The position numbers were made by a program, and so were the translations under genes. This document shows positions 34,851-46,163 of a stretch of 64,000 nucleotides of DNA, piece by piece. Under the pieces are notes generated by a model. It saw only the letters and a program-made list of their open reading frames with translations, was not told the DNA's origin and did no database searches. This stretch comes from Eumeta japonica (Eukaryota; Arthropoda; Insecta; Lepidoptera; Psychidae): assembly GCA_005406025.1 (NCBI GenBank), contig BGZK01001200.1, positions 124,001 to 188,000 of the forward strand. The letters are read 5' to 3'. Each line of letters begins with the position of its first letter. Within the stretch, counting starts at the first letter, position 1.

Positions 34851-35819
34851 TATCCATATCAGCAGTTATGTTTAAATTATTTTCAATTTGTCTTTGATTT
34901 CAATTTACTATTAATTTTTCAGTTTGAATATCAAAATTATAGATAAATCTTGCTTACATACAGTATTATAAAGCATAATAATGATAAACAAAAAGAAAAT
35001 TTCTAATAGGTACCAAAGAATTTAAGGGACATGCGAATTGATATTACTCGAACAAGAGTTTATTGCAGTAAAAGCGACGCATTCAATTTTTAACAGCGTT
35101 TTCATTAACATGAAAACGCTGTTAAAAATTGAATGCGATAACTCTCGTGGTATCTTTTTTTTTACAGAAAACTAAAGAAAACGAATTACAGACATGTTAA
35201 AAGAATGGCGGTATGATACTTATATAGATATATAGGGTATTATATAGATAGGGTAGCTTATTAATTGAGAATTATAAATTTCAGCATTTCTGAGTGGTTT
35301 TGGTTACAATCGGGTACATAAGTGATCTGTGTCATACGATTGTAATCCATCACGTTTTGCCCAATTATTACTGATATACTTCACCAAAAACAGTCTTTTA
35401 TCAACTACTCCTTACTTGTATTCTACTTTTGTGATGTTTTGAAATAGAAATGTTATAGAACTTTATTAACTAATATTCTTTTAGGAAGAATTTTGCCTTT
35501 AAAATATTAAAACACTGCTAATTTGAATTATACTCCAAAAATCACTCTGAATTGTTTAGTACCTAAACAAGAATTTGAGGAAGGTAACAATATTTAGTTA
35601 AACTACAACTTGTCATGTAAGCACTTAAGATAATATTGTTAATGTTTAAAAACAAAGGAACCCTTTTTATAATCATTACGTCATAAAAAAGATTAATTGA
35701 GTTTTCAGAATCTACAAATCCGTTGTGATAATACAAAAACATTCAAAAGAAAGTCATGGACAAAAGGTCAGCGACGGATAAGATAAGCTCAATATGCACT
35801 ATGTAATTGCAGCATAATC
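34851..35819. other. AT-rich intergenic DNA with a perfect palindrome
   Basis: Only the palindrome at 35078-35137 and GGATAAGATAAGC (paired GATA sites near 35775) stand out. Confidence 0.4.
35078..35137. repeat. Perfect 28-bp inverted repeat with a 4-base spacer
   Basis: Arms 35078-35105 and 35110-35137 match without error, spacer TAAC. Outer sequence (AAGAGTTTATTGC / GCGATAACTCTC) is also loosely complementary, so a longer, partly decayed palindrome is possible. It may be a miniature foldback element. Confidence 0.9.
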
Positions 35820-36065
35820 TTTTTAGTGGGTAACGAGCGCATGCGACGATCGTTGGCGACGAGTGGCCGCGCGGGCGCCGGGGTGAAATGCATACTGATA
35901 ACGTAATCTAGCAGGTGCCTCTAGCTCGTTGGGTTTATTTTGACGGCGCGGGCGAAGGAGCGGCGACCGCCGTGACCGTGACCTCGACCCCGTCGGCATG
36001 GATACACAGTCGGTATTGCGCACGCGCACGTCTGCAGGAGATGCCGACGGGGCCAGTTCACACGT
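35820..36065. promoter_or_regulatory. CpG-rich island, candidate regulatory element
   Basis: CpG-dense (GGCCGCGCGGGCGCCGGGG near 35865-35883) with GTGACCGTGACC near 35974, two directly abutting AGGTCA-like half-sites. A tandem GATA pair lies 40 bases upstream. Short frames on both strands show no domain and read in three frames at once, as expected of GC-rich DNA. Confidence 0.3.
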
Positions 36066-36469
36066 CGTTTATATTTCATAAAAAAAAAGTGAGACTATTA
36101 TTTTCCTCGTACTGCTTTGAGACCGATTTTAGGATTACTTGTTTTTCATTTACGAGGCGTATGATAAAAGTAATTAGATAACGTATACTTTATTTAATAA
36201 TCTGATAGTGGCGATGAAAGATACATCATTATAAATAGTAGTTCTTTAGTAATAAATATAAAAATGGAACACTTTTGAATCCAATTTTTCTTTTCTTTAC
36301 AATTCTTTAATTTTGCAAAAGTCTATCGAGAATTTGCTTGCAGCTTGCAACAATAGAATTTTGTCGATGTGATTTTTTACGCTATGATTTATTTTGATTA
36401 CAAAAAATGGTTTAAAACCTCAAGAGTGTTTTTAACTTTTGACTACTACTTTTGGTGAGTTTGTTTGTT

Positions 36470-37370
36470 CATAAGCAATAGCTTTTAATTGGTTTGCTGA
36501 GTTTAAAGGGGACGGGGAAGCTTTGAAGATGAAGGGAGGATATGTCGGCCTTCAACCGCAGTTACTCAAGAAAATGTTCAAGCAGTTGAAAAATCAATCC
36601 AAGAGAACCAAAAAATTACACGTGTAGAGCTTGAGCAAGAACTAGATATAAAATCAGCAGCATTTACATAAATAATTATTCACGATCACCTTTCTCTCAG
36701 TAAGCGTTGTTATAGAAGGGTGCCGTAATTGACCTATTTGTGAGCAAAAAGACTGCCGGGAAAATTGTTTTTATTTACTATAGAGAAATTCAACAGAAGC
36801 AAAAAAAAATGGCTGTATAAATACGAACCCAAAATAAAACGATAATCAACTGTATGGTACTTTGAAAATGATTCAATACCAACAACTAAAATGTCGTCTT
36901 GCGACACACGACTCACTGAAACAAATGGTTGCTCCTTTTTTTTTGTAAGACCGGTTGTATTGCTGCTGTGGTGCCGATGGATAAAAGAACAGTTAATTCT
37001 GAGTGGCATATGACAGTTTGTGCTCCAGCTGTATTATCAGCTTTGTGTGACAAGTGACCGAAGTCGCGAATCTGGCACTTGCTTTGGCACCACAACAACG
37101 CCGCGCGGCACACGTCCGTCAAAACACTTGATATTCAATTCAAAAAATCTGTGTATTCTACCTCACCCACCATATTCCCTTGACTTAGCACCACGCAATT
37201 TTCACTTGTTTCCCAATATCAAAGAAACATCGAAAGGAAAGATTTGAGAGTATGAAAGTTGCACTGGCTGTCTATAATATAAATTCAATATAATCCCATA
37301 GGTATTTTTCAAGTAGTTTAAACGCATGGAAAAGTGTATACAGGCTCAGTGTGAATACCTTAAAAAGATA
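36470..37370 (+). pseudogene. Mariner transposase relic 1
   Basis: Pieces in order: FNWFAEFK, QENVQAVEKSIQEN-like helix-turn-helix region, LEQELDIKSAA, IIHDHLSLSKRC, then LYKYEPKIKR-STVWYFEND (equivalent of the CYEPKTKRQSTVW block after the first catalytic D), KTGCIAAVVPMDKRTVNSEW, PPYSLDLAPRNFHLFPNIKE (third catalytic D region) and FKRMEKCIQ...EYL at the end. This is the whole length of a mariner DD34D transposase but in all three frames with many stops. No terminal inverted repeats were identified. Confidence 0.85.
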
Positions 37371-37489
37371 GATATTAGTAATAAATGTAATTTTTGAGCA
37401 TGTACTTTGTATTTGGCATACTCCTCGTACTTTATTTATAAGTTCTCGCTGTGAAAATTGATTTTTTTTTATATAAACTGGGAAAATAC

Positions 37490-38480
37490 TGTTTTCAGTC
37501 AGATTTTCGAGAAACTAATTTTCATCAGATTTTAACGTTTTAGGGTCATAAGAATCTATTTTGGCCATTTTCGGAGTGCTGTCTGTATGTTGTATGTCTC
37601 TCTCTCTCTCTGTAGGCGTACGTGTGCGTCTGCGTGAGTGCGGACATGTGTATGCGTGTGTTCGTGTGTGTGTTTTTGTGCGTGTGTGACGGTGTTTGTG
37701 TGTAAGGGTATGTGTGTAAAAGTGTGTAAGGGTGTGCATGTGCAAGGGGGTGTGTCTGTATGTGTGCATATTATGTAAACCTCTCAGAACTTTGAATGGA
37801 TTAAGTAATCGGAACGCAGTTTACATTCGAAAATAGTCCATAAAACTAAGACTTTCTGAAACTTTTAAGTCATTTTCTTCGTAGATTATAGGAAAAATCA
37901 AATATTATATTTTCACATTTTTTATTATTTTTAAACTTCTCCGCTCAATATCAAAATCTAATCAGCTCTTATTCAGGTAAAAGAGTTGCATCGATTGCCG
38001 TAAACTGTACAAAAATAGATTGACTTGTTCAAGAGATACCGTTGGAAGATTTTTTCAAAAAGTGTTTTTAACATATTTAGTAACTACTCTTCCGACAAAT
38101 TCCAAAATCTAACCAGCTATTTGTAATGACGCGTTCAAAAGATATCGTATTTTTAAAAAATTAAAAAGTTATTATAATTATATTTTTGAGCCCAAAAAGT
38201 TCCAAAAATCATTAAAATTTACTGTTATTTATATTTTGGAACACCTTGAGCTCAAAGTAATTGGAAGTTTCAGGGATAACATGAAGGGTCACCGTCTTTC
38301 AAATTTTTGAGCTCGAAAAGCTCAATAACATGTAGAAAACTATACTTTAAAGCTTAAGAAGCTCAGTAAATTTAAATATTGATAATATTACAGCGGTAAC
38401 TTGTAGGGATGACCTTAAGGGTCAACCCTTTTTCAGAATTTTTAAATCATATTTAGTCCAGTTAGTTTACTTTTTTTTTC
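37490..38480 (+). repeat. Interspersed non-coding repeat with internal (GT)n-rich microsatellite
   Basis: A CT run and cryptic GT/CG-rich simple repeat (37590-37765) leads into sequence with AAACCTCTCAGAACTTTGAATGG, TCCGCTCAATATCAAAATCTAA and several GAGCTC-AAAAAG stretches. Similar GAGCTC/GAGTTC-rich sequence is at 49.04-49.96 kb and 52.2-52.4 kb, and similar GT-rich heads at 6.44, 49.94 and 59.48 kb. It reads as a common dispersed element. A minus-strand frame made of His/Thr repeats is an artefact of the CA repeats. Confidence 0.55.
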
Positions 38481-38929
38481 TATAAACTCATGTTTATTTC
38501 TCAGAAGGGTAAGTAAAACCACAGACATTCAAATTGATTTACAAATCCTTGCATACCGCTCTTGCTTCACCTAATACCTTTACCTATACATCAATCGTTT
38601 TGTGATTCTTCGTCGGTTTCGGGTGTCTCAAAACTGGCTTTTATTTTATATGTCACAATGTACTTACCAAGTACAAGGTTTTTTTTAGAGCGACGCTTGC
38701 CGACATCCCCATCGTTTGTTTTGTAACTTTACTTACAATCATCCATTCTAGATGATCGAAGTATTGTAACATGCTTTTCCACTCTGATCACTATATCTTC
38801 TTTCAAACCTAGAATTGTAGAATGGCATGAGCGCCCAGGGTAAGTTTTTACTCTACGCAAAATGTAGTTTGTAGGAATAAAGACAGTACAATAGCTTTAA
38901 AATATAATTTAAATTATACCTTTAGTCAG
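38481..38929. other. AT-rich spacer
   Basis: No gene or recognised repeat. Confidence 0.4.
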
Positions 38930-39690
38930 ATGTATGCGCGAGTGTGCCCTTTAACGTTACTGCCCTGGCCGCTGTCTCCGCCCTCCGCCCCAAAATACGA
39001 TTCTCTTTAAACTACACCGTTGTCTCACATCACTATTCCTACATCTATATTTTAATCTTTCATTATAATCATCTCCACTGCACAGGTTCAACTTTCATGT
39101 GCTCTCTGCAGAACACAACTTACACTGTCGTACCTAACCGTAGAAATCGGAAGTCTTATATAGAAAGGAAAACGCATTTGTAATAAGACATTTTTACTGT
39201 TCATAATGGAAAACAAGGTCCGAAACTCTCTCATTTGTTCTATTATTTGACCTTCTACATACATATCCCATTTGGTTGTGTTTTCGTTTCTTTCACACGC
39301 CATAAACTTAATCTTACTTTGATACATTCTTAAACAAATCATTCGTATAGTAACCGCCGCTTACAACTTACAATTCGGTCGCTGACTGTTGATGATGACG
39401 ACAGTGACGACTGCTTGGCCGTCGGCGTATGGAGAAATTCAACAGACAGTCCACCCATTCTTAGCCCACACTAACATTCTTTCAAATAAGAGAGACGTCT
39501 GTCTATGAATAGGTTGAATGGCCAAGGTGGCGCCATAAATCCCTGTCCGATCCTCAACGATGTCGAATTATTCAGTGATTCGACATCCTCAAAGGCTCCA
39601 TCTATCCGCGTTTTCTCTGACGCAGGTACAGGAGCCTCTGTATAGAGATTTCAGTACACTTATCAATCCACTTATAGATTGACTGACTAT
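38930..39690 (-). pseudogene. Non-LTR retrotransposon relic (family 2, copy 2)
   Basis: Reading on the minus strand, a broken RT core (PWPFNLFIDRRL..LKECXCGLRMGGLSVEFL-like, 39545-39410) is followed by CERNENTTKWDMYVEGQIIEQMREF, LFSIMNSKNVLL and the tail ISTVRYDSVSCVLQRAHES. This follows the same order as the family at 20.5-21.1 kb and extends it toward the carboxy terminus. Heavily mutated; the YADD motif is lost. Confidence 0.75.
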
Positions 39691-42600
39691 TGCCCGCGGC
39701 TCCGTCCGCATAGGTAAAAAATATTGAATTTTATTTTTACAGAATTTGCGTAAATCCCTTACTCTGTGAACTCTTATGTCCCGAAAAGGTTAACTATGTC
39801 AAAGTTCAAGTCAATCGGACCTATAGTTTCGGAGATCTCGTGATGAGTCTGTCAGTCAGTCAATGTGTGGTATTTCGTTTATGTATGCTTGTATATTATA
39901 TATATGCATACGCACAACATGCATATATAGGGTTTTTCAGTAAATCATTCATTCCCTCTTTAATATAATTATAACCTTACAAACAAAAAGCTTGAAAAAT
40001 GTCCTTCATTACTTAAAGACGCGATGTATTTATGAAATAATTATGTACTAAATACGAAAACAATTAGACCGTTTGATTATTGCAATCGTTATAACGTACT
40101 AGAAAGGGTCCAAGTGTAGTGAATTGTCGTCAGGGTCTCCGTACAAAAACATTCATTATTGACAATGAATTAAGTGAAACATAAAGTTATACTGGTTCAC
40201 TTTATTGAACGGACTTTATTGAACTCGTAATAAAAATTATTATATTAAACTAGGTGAAATCACAAACGGTTGGTTCACAATTCATATTTCGTAAAGTATA
40301 TACCTATTTCTAAAATGAAAATCAATCATTCATGTCCTTCATGGCAAGTCAACGTACGATTTCGTGGATTTTACTGTTAAAAAACGATTTAATAAATTAT
40401 TTAGTAACAGTGATAAAAATATTTCATTATTTGTACACATACCTACGAATATCTTTGAAATTGAAAAAACAAATAAAAGCATCGATATTTATGCTGGAGA
40501 TATTTTAATTTACATATGTTGAAGACATGGTTATATGTGTGTTTATTATGGTTTCCCGCCATTATTATATTACAGGCATCCATAATATATCTTCATATTG
40601 CCCAAAAAATAAACTCAAAACGAAGCCTGATATGTGTCAACATAACAATAGTTGAAAGAATGAACAGATAATAGCCCTTTAAAAGTTAAAAAAAATATAT
40701 TATTTCTCTTCACACAAACTATTTTTTTAAAAACAATGATTAATGAATTATTAATGACACGATAAATATGAATTGGAAAATTGTGTTGAACTTTATGTCT
40801 AGATGTTTAGTAATATTTTATTGAAGTGCATCAAAAACAGGGTATTTTGATCAATATAGAGGCTCTTTTCGTTGGCTTAATTACAATGAATCATAAAGTT
40901 AAAATGATGAATTATATTAGTAAGGATATGTATCTATACTATAATCTGAGAAATCGTTATTTATGTAGAAAACACGTTTATATTTGCTTAATTTGTACGT
41001 AACTATGGTTTTGTAAATAAACATCCATTTAAAAATGTAAATCATCCACTTGTATTTATTGTTGTCCTACGGCTTTAACGCTTCAGAACTATAATATGTA
41101 ATTAACTTCCGTAATAACAAAATTATATTCAACCAATGATCTGAAATCGCAATGAAGCAAGACGATGGATACACTCTTGGGTACTTCGATGTCAACGAGT
41201 AGAAAAAATTACCTAGTTTGAGTTAATTTGAACCATTTTGAAGGCATTTCAGAATGAGAGCTTGGGTCGTAACAGGGTATTTAAAAAACCTATGCCTCTT
41301 TAGAAATAGTATTTCTTTCTTAAGACGATTGATGTTGCAAAGCTGATATGACGACAAACATTGCAAAATAAGTTTATTTAAGATATGATTAGATATTTTT
41401 AAATGTAAATAAATGATAAAATTTTAATAATTATATAACACATTTAAAAAGACAGCAATGCTTACTACATTTAGATGAGTTAAGTTTTCTATTTTCATAT
41501 AGACTCGTAAGTTTTATATGCATTTTTTATTTTAATTGTTTTTTGAATGCCATTAATGCCAATCATATATTTGAAATAATATATATTTAGTAAATTATTG
41601 AAAGTACATTTTGCTTTGTTACTTAATAGGTGCCGCGCGAGGCACACAATCCTGTTATGTCGATTATGTCGATGTGCAGAAACAACTCTTGACGTTGTTT
41701 CATATTTTGATCATAGAATACCACTCGGTCTACTGCTAAAATATTTTTTTGGATCTCATATGAAGCCATCGCACGCTGGTCTTGAAGTTGTTAAGTAATT
41801 AATCTAAAGTAATTAAGTAATATTAGCGATCACCTATGCGGTGATAACTTTCCAAACTATCAATTTATAATACTCTCTGAGGTACACAGGAATCGATTCA
41901 ATTTCATATAAAACCAAAAAATCTTTACTCAATTTGCCTGTGAAGAAACAGAGGGCAACGAAGCCGTTACCTACTCGTTTGAAAGCAACTTGCTCAGCAT
42001 TCGGATACATCGTCGATCTGAAATGAGATCGTGCAGGGTCTGGTACCCTGCACCGGTATAGCAAAAACATAAAAGTCACCGTGTGTTTCAAAAATGAACT
42101 CGATGTCAAAATAGTCCGACATCCGGTGACCGTGATGCAGATGATTCACGCAACCCGCCCGTTAAAGTACTACTGTACGAGCATCAATGTCACTGCTAGG
42201 ATGTTAAAGTCACCTTCGAATAATCAGTACATTCGCTGCAGCAAACGTTATAAATATTTGATATAAAATTTTACACATATTCTTCAAGTGGTAAAACCGA
42301 ACTATTCTAATATGTGATATACATAATTATTTTCTGTTCTCAAAATGCCTGATGCATCAGTAAATTTCTACATCCGACCCGGATTTCATAAAGTTACAGC
42401 TGAAAGAAATTCTATCTTGTCCGTATTTAACCATGTACCTGCTTTATTAAAATCGGTTTAATAATCGCATATGAAAGATGAAAAAAACAAATAATACCGT
42501 CAGATATTTGATGTGATGTTTTACTAATTTAGATTATTGTAAGATCTTAGTATTCGATTACTTTTAGTACTTAAGTCGAAATTTATATTTTATCAAATAG

Positions 42601-42992
42601 ATTCACTTCGATATTTGTCTTATAAAATTATTGACATAAAAAGTAACGTTAAAAATAAAACAATCATCGAATATTGAAGCACAAATGTATTCATTTCACA
42701 ACTATCGAGAGGCTCATTCATAGGTTTATGGGACACATGTTTAATTTCAAAGTTGAACACTAAAATTCTAAATTCTTCATTATAACAAGTATTTTAACAA
42801 ACTAATTCATTATAAATGTCTGATTTTTTCTTTGTTATTCGCATGACTAAACTCGCATATTAATTTCACGAAAGGATTTTATCTTTAACCCATGCGCATA
42901 AATTAGGCAGAAAAATTGGTTTGACGCATTAAATAGATTGAGACATTTGTTAGATTAAAGTTTTAATGATGACTTTATGCTAAACCTCTGTA
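39691..42992. other. AT-rich intergenic DNA, no genes seen
   Basis: It starts with a repeat tail GCCCGCGGCTCCGTCCGCATAGG (39692-39714) with following remnant to about 39860. The rest is ordinary AT-rich sequence. Short frames at 41598-41798 and 41834-42109 have no recognisable domain. Confidence 0.4.
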
Positions 42993-43033
42993 TACATAAA
43001 CCGACTTAATATCGAATTAAGTCGATTTATGTA
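42993..43033. repeat. 18-bp inverted repeat, 5-base spacer (17/18 matched)
   Basis: TACATAAACCGACTTAAT and ATTAAGTCGATTTATGTA around ATCGA. One C/T mismatch. Confidence 0.8.
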
Positions 43034-44169
43034 AGAATCTCTATTCGTTGGATTTCATTGCATTACTTTAAAATGTTATTTCAACCAAATAATTAAGGTA
43101 ACATAGATGTGAACGTTCACACGTTGTCGTGACACTTCAGGGAGGCGATTTTCGGGTCGCGAGGAAATTGTCACAGTAGAACAATTTTTAAATGTATAAT
43201 TTCTGTAATATTCCCAATAAAACACGTGTGGCACTCGAGGACTGCCGCGGTAAAGCTATTGCATAGTATTTTTTATCAACTTATGCAATTATAATTATTT
43301 ATTTATGTTATTTATGCAGTATTTTTTTTGAGGAGGTGCCCTAACGCCGAAACTCTAAGCAGGCATGAGTCACCAGATTGCGGGGCGAAGAGGGGGATTA
43401 CGCATGCATAGTAACGCCGATACAACCAATGCCACCTAGAGGCGAGTTGCTGAACTAAAGAGATAAGCGTGATATTTCAAAAAAGTCATTAAAAGTCCTG
43501 CTATTCATCGATAGATGGCAAAAGTAAAAAGTATCACCGCTATGCCGGTCAGAGTGGGGGTGTTAGGTTATTTTCGTTACGGAATTTCTGGATTCGGTCT
43601 CCTCGCTCAAGGCCCGCGATAGAAGCTATGCAATAGCTTAAAAATGACGAAACATGTTAAGTAATTAATAAAATATGCATTTTCACTCATCTGTGGAAAT
43701 TTAAAATAGTTTACATTTAAAGACTGTTAATTTTTAATAGGTATATATATACTTATAATGTTTAAAACCTTTCGATCTGGAATAAAAAGACCGTTTGAAG
43801 ATATTAACGAGGCGACTATTAGTCGCGATTTCTTTAAAGTAAGGTGTTACTCATCATATTTATTGTTTTAAGTTTAGTGTGGGACAATTAGTGTAGTGTG
43901 TTAGAGTGTACCTGTTGCATGTCACATGAAAGCTCTTTGTTAATTGCCACAGCTTTGAAATTGAGAGTACTCAATTAGCGTTTTCGTTAAACATTTATAA
44001 TTTCGTATAAAATGTAAAATGTCAAATTACCGCGCTGATTCAGGTATTAATAATTAATTTTATTTTTTTTATTTTTTAATTTTTTAAAAGGTCTCATGTG
44101 GCAATTTCCACTTGACCCGAGAATCACCTCTCAGATATCCACTTGGTACGATCCACACGTACGTCTTTT
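43034..44169. other. Intergenic with an unplaced GC-richer block
   Basis: Positions 43325-43625 are GC-richer than surroundings (GGAGGTGCCCTAACGCCGA start, ATCGATAGATGGC near 43510), probably an unrecognised repeat. No coding frame. Confidence 0.35.
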
Positions 44170-44440
44170 ACTTCGTTGACATTCGTCGAACTTAAATTAT
44201 ACCGTCAGTTTGATCTGCAAAATTTCTAGGAGTCCTCTCGCACACCTTTCCACCTTACATATTCGTTTTAAAAATCTCACTCGTCGATATGATTTCCAGA
44301 TGGCCAGACCACTTCAATATTCTATCCACTCCGGTTACTATGTTTTACTTCAAACCATACCGTTATCTCGCATAACTGTTCCTATATTCATCTGGCATAC
44401 TTATACTATGCACAAATCATGTCTTCGTTGCTTTTGTTGA
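44170..44440 (-). pseudogene. Non-LTR retrotransposon carboxy-terminal relic (family 2, copy 3)
   Basis: Minus-strand translation in this region gives GGKVCERTPRNFADQT-like sequence, equivalent to the GRGRPRKTYADQI motif near the carboxy terminus, and WPSGNHID-like upstream remnants of GHLERM. The distal part shares CCGTTATCTCGCATAACTGTTCC-like DNA with the 39.0 kb copy. Decayed and short. Confidence 0.5.
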
Positions 44441-44514
44441 TGAATAATACAAAAAAGTGCTTAAAGTCCATGAATTCTTACACTACGAGTCGTAATATTT
44501 ATTTTTGTACTAGC

Positions 44515-44830
44515 TGGCCTGGCAGACCTCATTCTGCACTTTATTGTAGATGACTTGGTCGTATGTTGGCGCAGCTGCACTAACATGGACGTAGAATGAT
44601 TTTTTCTTCTTTTCTATCGATTAATGTCAATTTCAATCCCGGTTTCGTTTGCGACTCCAATCCCCGTTACATTCGATTCTGATCTTATCCCTACAATCGT
44701 TTTCGATCCTAGACCCGTTCTCGATTTTGGTTCCAGTCTCGTTTTCGATTTTGATCCTGGCCCGCTTCCCGATTCCGCTCTTCGTTCCGCTTCACAGTTC
44801 CAATTTCAACGGAGCCGAGGGTTATTATGA
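44515..44830 (+). repeat. Dispersed repeat with degenerate TTCGATCCCG array, copy A
   Basis: Head AGCTGGCCTGGCAGACCTC, then AACATGGACGTAGAATG, then a long imperfect array of CGATTCCG/CGATCC units, ending CGGAGCCGAGGG. The same order is found at 45.71-46.08 and 53.2-53.57 kb. Confidence 0.65.
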
Positions 44831-45174
44831 TGAAAATAAAATACAGCTAATATTACTTAACGATAGTATACATTTTTATGAGTAAATGGACTTTTAGAAT
44901 CGATGTAGAAGTTTGGTTCAATAATACAAATACATTGTCGAAGCTGGGGACAAACATTAGTAGGCATAACAAACATAACATGAAACATCCCAATCATACT
45001 TTAAATTCTGATCGGGTCTTTACATTCATTTTCGACCCCTCTTTTGGAAATGATAATGCTCTGTCCATCGTGATACCGATTTCGTTATTCATCCTTGATT
45101 TCGTTTCGGTCTAATTCCGATTGCGGTTGTTATTTTTGATTCAATTCCAATAAATTACCACTTTTTAAGGGTTT

Positions 45175-45600
45175 CTTTTTGACACAGGATCCCTAAAAAT
45201 ATCACAATAAAAAAGTACCTAAATGTAGCCTAGTAAGCTCTTGTATCTCCCAATGAAAGTTGCATCGTGATCTGTTCAGCCATTCCGAAGATACTCCGAA
45301 CAAATAGACAGACAGATGCAAAGGGTCGTCTCTATTTAATCCTAATTCCGCTTTTGCTCCTGATCTCGCTTGAGGTTCCACTTTTTCTACAGTTCTAATA
45401 GATTATTCACATTTATAAAGGTTTTTTTTTCAAATAGGAACCCTAATAAATATCGCGACGAACAATACCTAAATGTAGCGCAGTAAGCTCTTCTATCTCA
45501 CAATAAAAGTCGCATCGTGATCAGTTCAGCTATTCCGAAGATACCCCTCACAAAGAGATAGACAGAGAGATAGAAAGGGTTATTTTTTTTCATACAAACC
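45175..45600 (+). repeat. Two tandem copies of a ~240-bp repeat module
   Basis: Unit one (45175-45330) and unit two (45420-45595) share GTACCTAAATGTAGC, AGTAAGCTCTT-TATCTC, AAAGT-GCATCGTGATC, GTTCAGC and ATTCCGAAGATAC, then AGACAGA. The intervening 45335-45420 shows another bit of the TTCGAT array. It lies between copies A and B of the dispersed repeat. Confidence 0.7.
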
Positions 45601-45710
45601 TTGTCGTAATAATAATGAACACAATAAAAAAGTATTATTCAATTTAGTACAGTCGTTCGGAAGTGATGCGCGTACATAAATTTTGGCGATCTATTTTTAT
45701 TTATATAGTA

Positions 45711-46075
45711 CCTGGCCCGGCAGACATTGTTCTGTCCTTTATTGTTTGTTCTTGCCCGTCGGCATAACTAATGCCCGTAGCTGCGCCAGCATGGACATAT
45801 AATGAACCTTCATCTTTCGTGTCGATTCATTTCTAACTGAATACCCGTATCGCTTTCGATTCCGCAGCCGGTCACACATTTGATTGTAATTCCGATCCCA
45901 CATCCGTTTTCGAACGCAGTGCCATTCTTTGTTTCAGTCCCGGTCCAGCTTGCGATTCATTTCCGATCTGATTCTATTCTTGTCCCGTTCGCAATTCTCT
46001 GCCCCACCTCGCTTTTAATCCCGATTTCGCTACCAGTCACGATTCCGACTTAGACGAAGCCGGGAGTAAAGATTA
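45711..46075 (+). repeat. Dispersed repeat with degenerate TTCGATCCCG array, copy B
   Basis: Head ACCTGGCCCGGCAGACATTG, then CAGCATGGACATATAATG, array of CGATTCCG/CGATCCC units, end CGAAGCCGGGAGTAAAG. Same layout and strand as copy A. Confidence 0.65.
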
Positions 46076-46078
46076 TAT

Positions 46079-46112
46079 AAAAGGATGTTTGTATGTATAC
46101 AAACATCCTTTT
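46079..46112. repeat. Perfect 16-bp inverted repeat with 2-base spacer
   Basis: AAAAGGATGTTTGTAT, GT, then ATACAAACATCCTTTT. It lies directly after the tail of repeat copy B. Confidence 0.85.
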
Positions 46113-46135
46113 CGTCCGTCAAATAGTTTCTGATT

Positions 46136-46163
46136 TTATCGATTTCATATATGAAATCGATAA
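46136..46163. repeat. Perfect 28-bp palindrome without spacer
   Basis: Centre ATATAT, reading TTATCGATTTCATA to the middle and its exact reverse complement after it. 23 bases downstream of another perfect palindrome. Confidence 0.9.

Noticed and set aside
37515..37769. 84-residue His/Thr-rich minus-strand protein
   Set aside because: Produced by the CA/GT-rich simple repeat; no complexity.
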